Shown: in pieces, positions 57,852 through 64,000 of the stretch
Position numbering within the stretch: the first letter of the stretch is position 1
How the letters are laid out: each line of letters begins with the position of its first letter
Assembly: GCA_028277845.1 (NCBI GenBank)
Contig: JANQFL010000004.1
Location: 51,865-115,864, forward strand
Direction of reading: 5' to 3'
From: Sneathiellales bacterium
Lineage (GTDB): Bacteria > Pseudomonadota > Alphaproteobacteria > JANQFL01
DNA: 64,000 nt
Made by a program: the position numbers and the translations under genes
Notes under the pieces: generated by a model
What the model was told of the DNA's origin: nothing
The model's database searches: none
What the model saw: only the letters and a program-made list of their open reading frames with translations

Positions 57852-58615
57852 ACACGATAAATGGTGAACCCTACGCCCTGGACGTCCAGGGCGTAGGTCG
57901 CCGGTTCGGGGAGTTCTGGGCCATTGAGGATGTCACCCTCAAGGTCCGCCCCGGCGAGCGGCGCGCCATTCTCGGTCCCAACGGGGCCGGGAAAACGACC
58001 CTGTTCAATGTGATTACCGGTGACTTTCCGGCATCCAGCGGCACCATCCGCATGTTTGGTTTGGATGTCACAACGGCACCGGTGGAAAAACGCATCGCCC
58101 ACGGCCTGCGCCGGACCTATCAGCATGCTTTGCTGTTTGACGGTCTGACAGTTGCCGAAACCCTCTTTCTTGCGGTCTGCGGTGTCGCCGGCGGTTGGCG
58201 GAAAATCCTGCCCCTGCGCCGCGACGATGAAAACCGCGACCGTGCCATCGAACTGGCCCATCGCGCCGGTCTCGGTGACCAAATCGATCACCAGGTCGAA
58301 CTCCTCTCCCACGGTCAGCGTCGTCAGCTTGAAATCGGTCTGGCGTTGGCCGAAGACCCCACCCTGTTGTTGCTTGACGAACCGGCGGCGGGCCTGTCCC
58401 CGGCGGAGCGGCCCAAGCTTGCCGAACTGTTGCGCACGCTGCCTGACAGTGTCGCCGTGGTTCTCATTGAACATGACATGGATATCGCCCTGCAAACCTC
58501 GCAGAGCGTCACTGTCCTGCACAACGGCCGTATGCTCGCCGAAGGCACGCCGCAAGACGTGATGAAAGACGCCGATGTGCACCGCGTTTATGTGGGTGGT
58601 TCCCATGGGCACTGA
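57842..58615 (+). CDS. branched-chain-type ABC transporter ATP-binding protein, LivG family
   Basis: A 257-residue ABC ATPase: Walker A GPNGAGKTT, Q-loop RRTYQHALLF, signature LSHGQRRQLE, Walker B TLLLLDEPAAGLSP. The start is GTG 57842, inside the last codons of the binding-protein gene. A perfect 26-base palindrome (57871-57896) lies within its first 20 codons. It partners with the LivF-type ATPase. Confidence 0.92.
   Translation: MPVNTINGEPYALDVQGVGRRFGEFWAIEDVTLKVRPGERRAILGPNGAGKTTLFNVITGDFPASSGTIRMFGLDVTTAPVEKRIAHGLRRTYQHALLFDGLTVAETLFLAVCGVAGGWRKILPLRRDDENRDRAIELAHRAGLGDQIDHQVELLSHGQRRQLEIGLALAEDPTLLLLDEPAAGLSPAERPKLAELLRTLPDSVAVVLIEHDMDIALQTSQSVTVLHNGRMLAEGTPQDVMKDADVHRVYVGGSHGH
57871..57896. 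promoter_or_regulatory. perfect 26-base palindrome in the start of the LivG-type gene
   Basis: The arm CTACGCCCTGGAC is followed immediately by its exact reverse complement. In RNA this gives a very stable hairpin just after the binding-protein stop and within codons 10-18 of the ATPase gene. A role in translation or message stability is likelier than chance. Confidence 0.7.
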
Positions 58616-59351
58616 TGCGATCCTGGAAATTCGCGATCTCGACGTGACGCTGGGGTCATCGCAGATCCTTCACGGGATCAGCGAAACCATCGATGACAGA
58701 CCGCTCGGCCTGCTTGGCCGCAATGGCATGGGCAAGACCACATTGTGTGCGGCCATCATGGGGCTGGTGCCTGTTTCCGGCGGAAGGATCGTCTTTTGCG
58801 GCAAGGACATTACGACTTTCACGCCGGAGGCCCGCGTCCAGGCCGGCATTGGCTACGTTCCCCAGGGACGGCGCATTTTCCGGTCGCTAAGCGTACACGA
58901 GCATTTGCAGCTGGTCGCACCTTCCAACGGATCCGCGTCCTGGACGATCGAACGGATCTACGAAACCTTTCCGCGTCTGGCGGAACGACGCAAGAATCTC
59001 GGCGACCGCCTGTCGGGCGGTGAACAGCAGATGCTCGCCATCTCCCGCGCCATGCTGTTGAATCCGACACTGTTGGTGCTCGATGAACCCACCGAAGGAC
59101 TTGCTCCGGCCATCGTGTCCGATGTGATCGACCTGATTTGCCAGCTGTCCGATGACGGCATGGCTATCCTGCTGGTGGAGCAAAACATTCATGCCGCGTT
59201 CGCGGCGACCAAACGGGTATCGGTTATGGTCAACGGTGTCATGGTTCAGTCGCTCGCGGCAGGGGAATTGGAAGCGGATGCCGCCCTGCAACGTAAATAT
59301 TTCGGGCTCGAACCCGGACAGGCGGCCGAGGAAGAAGAGAGTTGCTTATGA
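58608..59351 (+). CDS. branched-chain-type ABC transporter ATP-binding protein, LivF family
   Basis: A 247-residue ABC ATPase: Walker A GRNGMGKTT, signature LSGGEQQM, Walker B LLVLDEPTEGLAP, and the LivF element GYVPQGRRIFRSLSVHEHL. ATG 58608 overlaps the end of the LivG-type gene. It completes the five-part importer. Confidence 0.93.
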   Translation, partial: GTDAILEIRDLDVTLGSSQILHGISETIDDRPLGLLGRNGMGKTTLCAAIMGLVPVSGGRIVFCGKDITTFTPEARVQAGIGYVPQGRRIFRSLSVHEHLQLVAPSNGSASWTIERIYETFPRLAERRKNLGDRLSGGEQQMLAISRAMLLNPTLLVLDEPTEGLAPAIVSDVIDLICQLSDDGMAILLVEQNIHAAFAATKRVSVMVNGVMVQSLAAGELEADAALQRKYFGLEPGQAAEEEESCL

Positions 59352-60556
59352 AAGCCTATGTGATCGGAACATGTGACACAAAGGCCCGTGAACTGGGCTA
59401 TGTGCGCGACCTTATTCAGGAAGCCGGCGTCAAGACGGTCCTCGTCAACGTCGGCACCAAGGGCGGAGACCAGGTCTCCGATATCAGTGCGGCGGAAGTG
59501 GCCTCCCGCCACCCCGACGGTCCGGGCGCGGTGTTCGTCGATGACCGCGGTGCCGCGGTGACGGAGATGGCGCATGCGCTGAAAGTGTTTCTCGCCGGTC
59601 GTGAGGATATCGCGGGTGTCATCGGGCTGGGCGGATCGGGCGGTTCGGCGATCATTGCCCCGGCCTTGCAAGCCCTGCCGATCGGTGTTCCCAAGGTGCT
59701 CGTCTCCACCCTCGCATCGGGCGATGTCTCCGCCTATGTGGGGCCGTCGGATGTCAACATGTTCTCCCCCGTGACCGACGTTTCGGGCCTCAACCGAATT
59801 TCCCGCCGTGTGCTTGGGAACGCCGCCCACGCGCTTGCCGGCATGGTCTCCAATCCGATTCCGGACGTCGGCAACGCCCGTGCACCCATCGCGCTGACCA
59901 TGTTTGGAGTCACCACGTCCGCGGTCCAGGGTATTACAGCGGAACTGGAACAAGACTTCGATTGCATTGTTTTCCACGCCACCGGATCCGGCGGGCAATC
60001 CATGGAACAATTGGTCGCTCAGGGCGACATCGTCGGTGTACTCGACATCACCACGACCGAGATTTGCGATCTGCTCGTCGGCGGCGTTTTGAGTGCCGGC
60101 GAGTCACGCATGGATTCCATTGCCGCCACAGCCGTTCCCTACGTGGGCTCCTGCGGTGCTCTCGACATGGTGAATTTCTGGGCGCCGGAGACCATACCCC
60201 ACGTCTTCAAGGACCGGCTTTTCCATCATCATAACGCCCAGGTCACGTTGATGCGCACCACAGCGGAAGAGTGCGCCCAAATCGGTCAGTGGATCGGCCG
60301 CAAACTCAATGCCTGCAATGGACCGGTGCGCTTTCTGCTGCCGCTGAAAGGCGTGTCGGCACTCGATGCCAAGGGCGCGGCCTTCCATGATCCCGACGCC
60401 GACAAGGCCCTGTTCGATGCCCTCAACGCCACGGTTGAGCAGACCGATCGCCGAAAGCTCATACCGGTCGATTGCCACATCAACGATCCTGAATTCGCCC
60501 GGGCCGCTGTTCACCACTTTCGAGAAATTGTCCAATCCGATGGAGAAGTAAATTGA
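59348..60556 (+). CDS. Tm-1-like ATP-binding domain protein (UPF0261), copy B
   Basis: A 402-residue paralogue of the protein at 35963-37207. Family marks are [54 protein letters not shown] and the end motif [11 protein letters not shown]. It is coupled by ATGA to the LivF-type gene and by TTGA to the PEPH gene. In tomato Tm-1 the equivalent of this domain is fused to a PEPH-type barrel, so adjacency here points to a functional complex or consecutive steps. The reaction is not established. Confidence 0.9.
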   Translation: MKAYVIGTCDTKARELGYVRDLIQEAGVKTVLVNVGTKGGDQVSDISAAEVASRHPDGPGAVFVDDRGAAVTEMAHALKVFLAGREDIAGVIGLGGSGGSAIIAPALQALPIGVPKVLVSTLASGDVSAYVGPSDVNMFSPVTDVSGLNRISRRVLGNAAHALAGMVSNPIPDVGNARAPIALTMFGVTTSAVQGITAELEQDFDCIVFHATGSGGQSMEQLVAQGDIVGVLDITTTEICDLLVGGVLSAGESRMDSIAATAVPYVGSCGALDMVNFWAPETIPHVFKDRLFHHHNAQVTLMRTTAEECAQIGQWIGRKLNACNGPVRFLLPLKGVSALDAKGAAFHDPDADKALFDALNATVEQTDRRKLIPVDCHINDPEFARAAVHHFREIVQSDGEVN

Positions 60557-61401
60557 ATCGCCAGGAAATCCTAGCCAATTTGAGGGCCAAATCCGAACGC
60601 GGCGAACTGATTGTTGGCGGGGGCGCGGGTACCGGTCTTTCCGCCAAATGCGAGGAAGCCGGCGGGATCGATCTGATTGTCATCTACAATTCAGGGCGCT
60701 ACCGCATGGCGGGTCGCGGCTCGATCGCCGGATATATGTCGTACGGCAGCGCCAATGAAATCGTCATGGAAATGGCGCGTGAGGTGCTGCCGGTGGTGCG
60801 GCACACGCCGGTCCTTGCCGGCGTCAACGCCACCGATCCCTTCTTCCTGATGGATAACTTCCTCGACGACATCAAGAAGGTGGGCTTTGCCGGCGTGCAG
60901 AACTTCCCCACCGTGGGACTGATCGATGGTCGTTTCCGCCGCGAACTGGAAGCAACGGGCATGCCCTATGCATTGGAAGTCGACATGATTGCGCGCGCCA
61001 ATCAAAAGGACCTGTTGACGACACCCTACGTGTTCAGTGCGAGTGAAGCCGCGGACATGGCGCGGGCCGGTGCGGACATTATCGTCACTCATTTCGGGCT
61101 GACGGTCGGAGGCGATATCGGTGCGCAGGACACGGCACCGACGATCGCGCAATGTGTCGACCTGTTCGGGGAGTGGAGCGAGGCGGCACGATCCGTTCGA
61201 TCCGACATCCTGTTCATCTGTCACGGCGGCCCCCTGGCCGAACCGGAGGATGCCGCAGAATTCCTCGACCAGTGCCCCGACTGTCACGGTTTCTACGGTG
61301 CCTCCTCCATGGAGCGCCTGCCCACCGAACGGGCCATCCGCGATCAGGTGGCATCCTTCGTCAACATCCAACGCACACGCACATTGGGAGCGGCAGAATG
61401 A
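60553..61401 (+). CDS. phosphoenolpyruvate hydrolase family TIM-barrel protein
   Basis: A 282-residue barrel of the pfam09370 type. It has [20 protein letters not shown] (22-41), [18 protein letters not shown] (45-62), [14 protein letters not shown] (116-129), [12 protein letters not shown] (180-191) and [11 protein letters not shown]. It keeps all glycine-rich loops, in contrast to the diverged paralogue at 53878. The family relates to PEP mutase/isocitrate lyase-like folds; despite the family name, the physiological substrate is uncertain. The start TTG overlaps the Tm-1-like stop (TTGA), with GGAGAAG upstream. Confidence 0.87.
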   Translation: MNRQEILANLRAKSERGELIVGGGAGTGLSAKCEEAGGIDLIVIYNSGRYRMAGRGSIAGYMSYGSANEIVMEMAREVLPVVRHTPVLAGVNATDPFFLMDNFLDDIKKVGFAGVQNFPTVGLIDGRFRRELEATGMPYALEVDMIARANQKDLLTTPYVFSASEAADMARAGADIIVTHFGLTVGGDIGAQDTAPTIAQCVDLFGEWSEAARSVRSDILFICHGGPLAEPEDAAEFLDQCPDCHGFYGASSMERLPTERAIRDQVASFVNIQRTRTLGAAE

Positions 61402-61844
61402 TCCACGCGTTTTCCTCCACCATCATCCAGGTCCCCGTCGACGTCGTGTGGGACCGGGTCAAGGACTTCAACGGCCTGCCGAATTGGCATCCGGCGGCCA
61501 CCGACAGCCATATCGAGGAAGCCCACGCTCCCGGATCCGTTGGCTGTATCCGCAACTTCGCCCTGACCGACGGTTCGGGACGCATTCGCGAAACGCTTTT
61601 GGCAATCTCCGACGTGGAACGCTCACTCACTTACAACATGCTGCCCGGTGGTCCACTGCCGTTTGTCGATTATGTCGCCACGATGCAGTTCTGGCCGATC
61701 ACAAGTACCGATCAGACCTTTGCCGCCTGGATGGCCGATTTTGACGTCTCGGATGGCCGGCACGAACATTGGCGGAATTTTGTCGCCCAGGATGTGTTCA
61801 TCGGTGGTTACCAAGCGCTCGAAGCCAGCTTCGGAGAAGAGTAA
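61398..61844 (+). CDS. SRPBCC-family (START/polyketide-cyclase-like) protein
   Basis: A 148-residue helix-grip protein: [27 protein letters not shown] at the start and [13 protein letters not shown] at the end are typical of bacterial SRPBCC members with a hydrophobic ligand pocket. It is coupled by ATGA to the PEPH gene and ends the operon, just before a strong terminator. It may bind or isomerise the pathway's small-molecule intermediate. Confidence 0.87.
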   Translation: MIHAFSSTIIQVPVDVVWDRVKDFNGLPNWHPAATDSHIEEAHAPGSVGCIRNFALTDGSGRIRETLLAISDVERSLTYNMLPGGPLPFVDYVATMQFWPITSTDQTFAAWMADFDVSDGRHEHWRNFVAQDVFIGGYQALEASFGEE

Positions 61845-61856
61845 GCACCCGCCCAT

Positions 61857-61902
61857 CACAACGCGGCCGTTTTTGCTTCAAAAACGGACTTCGTTGTGTT
61901 TT
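61857..61902 (+). terminator. intrinsic terminator after the ABC/Tm-1/PEPH operon
   Basis: An inner hairpin CCGTTTTTG-CTT-CAAAAACGG (61867-61887) is nested in outer arms CACAACG (61857-61863) and CGTTGTG (61892-61898), followed by TTTT. Confidence 0.8.
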
Positions 61903-62003
61903 GCCGCGTACATGACCAGGCATTTTCCGACTTACCGAGGATTTCGAGGAAGCAGTTGGCCGGCGGGGCGACAATGCGCTGAAAGGAAGTCGGCAGAGCG
62001 AAC

Positions 62004-62777
62004 TCATGAATGCCACGGTTCGGGAGACACCTCGGACCGTTTGTTGAGGCAGAGCAGCAGTCTTGTGTGGCCGGTGCCCGCGATCGGCGGCGAGCGGTGC
62101 ACGATTCCGCTGCCTGGCCCGGCGCAGCTTCCCTTGAAAATCGCCACGTCGTCGTTCCGGAGGGCCTCGACCGGCCCTTTGTATCGTTTCTGTTCACGCA
62201 ATGCCCGCGCGGCATGTTGCGGATGAACCCACTCGGTCGCGGGACCGCGGTATGTCGTCAACAGACGCGCCTCCACATAGTCGCGGTGAAACTTCCAGCA
62301 GGCGTCGTCGCCGACGCGCTCCAGCCGAACATCGACGAGATCGCTTCGGGTGATGCCGGCAAACGCCGAGACGAGATCATCCATGTCTCCGACCAGCAGG
62401 TCCCGCATGTCTTGGCGCGGCATACCGCGATCGTCCAATAACGGTTCCATGGCACGCCGAAAGTCGCCGGGCCTGATAAGAATCCGGACGTCCGGCAGGC
62501 GCGAAGCGTCCAGTCTTTCGAGCCAGGTCGTCACGTCAGAATGAAACGCGCGCCGCCAGATCACGAGTTCCTTGCCGGGATTGTTGATGGCGGCGAGACC
62601 TTCCCGTGCCTCACATATCCCGATGCCCGTTGCCAACGTGGCGGCATCTCCGTCGGGTTCGCTGTTGTCGAATGCGGAGTTCGTCAACATAGTCTTGCCC
62701 GCGCCGATATTGCCGGACACGACGGCAGCGGGACGCATGGAACGAGAGAAATGGTCACGCATGGACGGCGGCGTCAC
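62004..62777 (-). CDS. DUF1826 protein with an extra N-terminal P-loop segment
   Basis: A 257-residue protein. From about residue 48 it is a clear DUF1826 protein (GIGICEAREGLAAI, LVIWRRAF, CWKFHRDYVEARLLTTYRGPATEW, PGSGIVHRSPP). Residues 16-41 (AAVVSGNIGAGKTMLTNSAFDN) look like the Walker A start of a COG0523/CobW-type zinc GTPase, but the rest of the GTPase is missing. DUF1826 genes are commonly found with COG0523, folE and hisI in zinc-starvation (Zur) clusters, and folE and hisI are here. The start is set by ATGA overlap with the previous gene. Confidence 0.85.
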   Translation of the reverse strand: MTPPSMRDHFSRSMRPAAVVSGNIGAGKTMLTNSAFDNSEPDGDAATLATGIGICEAREGLAAINNPGKELVIWRRAFHSDVTTWLERLDASRLPDVRILIRPGDFRRAMEPLLDDRGMPRQDMRDLLVGDMDDLVSAFAGITRSDLVDVRLERVGDDACWKFHRDYVEARLLTTYRGPATEWVHPQHAARALREQKRYKGPVEALRNDDVAIFKGSCAGPGSGIVHRSPPIAGTGHTRLLLCLNKRSEVSPEPWHS

Positions 62778-63055
62778 TGGACGGTCGTAGGGGGGTTGCC
62801 CGAGGTCGCGATCTCGCCGGCGAGTTGGCCCAACATGGATGCCACGCCGCTGGGTCCGTGCGCCTCCACGAGACGCGTCATCAACTCCGTCAGCATCGCG
62901 GCGAGTACCGTGTTCCTGGGAATATCCGCGCCATCACAGCGTTCGAACGTGGCGCGCACCTCCGCCATGGCCTCGGCCAGGCGTGGGGGCAGCTCGACTT
63001 CGGAGGCATCATCGACGGGGTCGAACAAGGATATGGGTTCACTGCGATCGGGCAT
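62774..63055 (-). CDS. 93-residue protein of unknown function in the folE-hisI-DUF1826 cluster
   Basis: Not recognised. Mostly helical and acidic at the start (MPDRSEPISLFDPVDDASEVELPP), with LAAMLTELMTRLVEAHGPSGVASMLGQLA as an amphipathic C-terminal helix. No Cys; a single His. ATG 63055 has GAAGAG ten bases upstream; a TTG at 63073 overlapping the hisI stop is the alternative. It overlaps the DUF1826 start by ATGA, so it belongs to this operon. Confidence 0.65.
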   Translation of the reverse strand: MPDRSEPISLFDPVDDASEVELPPRLAEAMAEVRATFERCDGADIPRNTVLAAMLTELMTRLVEAHGPSGVASMLGQLAGEIATSGNPPTTVQ

Positions 63056-63069
63056 GCGGCTGTTTCTCT

Positions 63070-63573
63070 TCAAAGCTGCGTCGGATTCGGCGCGTCGCCG
63101 TAGACGTCTTTCGGATCGAACGTTTTGCGCGGTTCCGTGAACACGAGCCGGGCGGGTTCACCGGAAGGGCCGCCGCTCTCGATCGATCGGTAGAAGCAGG
63201 AGCGGTAGCCGACGTGACAGCCGGCACCCGAACCGGCGACCCGGACACGCAGCCAGACGGCGTCCTGGTCGTCGTCGATGCGCATCTCGACAACCGCCTG
63301 GACGAGGCCGCTGGTCGCGCCCTTGCGCCACAGGCACCGGCGGCTGCGGCTCCAGTAATGCGCCTCGCCGGTCGCGATGGTCTGCCGGAGAGCCTCGCCA
63401 TTCATGTAGCCGAGCATCAGCACGTCGCCCGTGCCGGCGTCGGTCGTGATGCAGGGGATCAGTCCGTCGGCGTCGAACCTGGGTGCCAGATCGAGACCCT
63501 CTTCGACCTGCTCGACCGAGATACGCGCCGCAAAGGGCGCCGATGCGGTCGGATCGGAACCGTCAGCTTTCAT
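63070..63573 (-). CDS. hisI: phosphoribosyl-AMP cyclohydrolase-like protein (HisI)
   Basis: A 167-residue HisI protein. [35 protein letters not shown] and the zinc-site stretch [14 protein letters not shown] are clear. The usual DCDQD metal motif reads DDDQD, so one Cys is missing while the Asp residues are kept. It is longer than typical HisI at both ends. Genetic context (folE upstream, DUF1826 downstream) rather than other his genes suggests a HisI paralogue of a zinc-related cluster, not necessarily the histidine-pathway copy. Confidence 0.88.
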   Translation of the reverse strand: MKADGSDPTASAPFAARISVEQVEEGLDLAPRFDADGLIPCITTDAGTGDVLMLGYMNGEALRQTIATGEAHYWSRSRRCLWRKGATSGLVQAVVEMRIDDDQDAVWLRVRVAGSGAGCHVGYRSCFYRSIESGGPSGEPARLVFTEPRKTFDPKDVYGDAPNPTQL

Positions 63574-64000
63574 ACGGCGCGCTCCTGTGGTTGCCGATGA
63601 TCGACAGGAACTCCCGGCGGGTCGCCGAGTCGTCGCGGAACGAGCCGAGCATGCGGCTGGTCACCATGCTGACGCCGGCCTTGCGGATGCCGCGCGTGGT
63701 CATGCACTGGTGCGCCGCTTCGATGACGACGCCGACACCGCGCGGCTGCAGCACCTCCCGGATGGTGTCCGCGATCTGCGACGTCAGCGCCTCCTGGATC
63801 TGCATCCGCTTGGCGAACACCTCGACGAGGCGGGCCAGCTTGGAAATGCCGACAACCCGCCCGGACGGCAGGTAACCGATGTGCGCCTTGCCGAGAATGG
63901 GGACGATGTGGTGCTCGCAATGGGACTCGAGGCGGATGTCGCGCAAGACGATCATCTCGTCGTAGGCGGCGGTCTCCTCGAACGTCGTTGCGAGCAGGGC
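63563..64000 (-). CDS. folE: GTP cyclohydrolase I, N-terminal part outside the window
   Basis: 146 codons of a type IA GTP cyclohydrolase I, open to the right edge. Zinc and catalytic residues are visible: [10 protein letters not shown] with Cys and His, and Cys in [31 protein letters not shown] and [16 protein letters not shown] are family blocks. It makes dihydroneopterin triphosphate for folate or pterin synthesis. It overlaps hisI by 11 bases; the promoter lies outside the window. Confidence 0.93.
   Translation of the reverse strand, partial: ALLATTFEETAAYDEMIVLRDIRLESHCEHHIVPILGKAHIGYLPSGRVVGISKLARLVEVFAKRMQIQEALTSQIADTIREVLQPRGVGVVIEAAHQCMTTRGIRKAGVSMVTSRMLGSFRDDSATRREFLSIIGNHRSAPYES

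Overview
The window is a GC-rich chromosomal segment of an alphaproteobacterium; the order is not certain. Pointers are a GAAC-N7-GAAC LexA box in front of an imuA-imuB-dnaE2 cassette, dense four-base ATGA start/stop overlaps, and many periplasmic-binding-protein transporters of the PAAT, TTT and HAAT types. No rRNA, tRNA, CRISPR array, transposase or integrase was seen.

Layout. 0-6.5 kb: a Sel1-repeat protein cut by the window edge, a NicO/DUF1007 metal-transport pair, and an SDR / acyl-CoA ligase / enoyl-CoA hydratase operon. 5.8-11.4 kb: an ArsR-type regulator, a NIPSNAP protein, a polar amino-acid ABC transporter and an EamA exporter; the same 24-base operator lies about 50 bases before both the NIPSNAP and the exporter genes. 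11.4-17.1 kb: the SOS-controlled mutasome imuA-imuB-dnaE2. 17.1-23.6 kb: an orphan cyanophycin synthetase, pobA and a large MscS channel. 23.6-29.6 kb: an alcohol dehydrogenase and enolase-superfamily pair, a 3-hydroxyisobutyrate-dehydrogenase-like enzyme, an acyl-CoA dehydrogenase and a decayed chemoreceptor gene. 29.6-36 kb: a divergent sugar-acid (tetronate) catabolic regulon (otnK-otnC-monooxygenase versus lactonase, two dehydrogenases and a GntR regulator) around a palindromic operator. 36-44.8 kb: a tripartite tricarboxylate transporter operon ending in an aldehyde dehydrogenase and a Tm-1-like protein, divergent from an IclR regulator, a HAD hydrolase and a class III aminotransferase.

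44.6-52 kb looks acquired. The last 201 bases of the aminotransferase gene are repeated 2,755 bases downstream, bracketing a radical SAM gene and a membrane-protein gene. After them come an AT-richer empty stretch and a compact cassette: a 107-residue protein, a hidden 59-codon gene coupled at both ends, a tyrosinase-type copper enzyme, a HEAT-repeat protein and a HEAT/SCO1-like protein. This cassette is the best candidate for an undescribed system.

52-61.9 kb is a second unusual system. A branched-chain-type ABC transporter is co-transcribed with a Tm-1-like protein, a phosphoenolpyruvate-hydrolase-family (PEPH) TIM barrel and an SRPBCC protein. It is divergent from a PEPH paralogue and a regulator in which a PEPH barrel is fused to an AAA+ domain without a GAFTGA loop and to a Fis-type HTH. 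The enzyme fold therefore appears to be reused as the sensor. 62-64 kb is a folE-hisI-(unknown)-DUF1826 cluster that resembles a zinc-starvation set.
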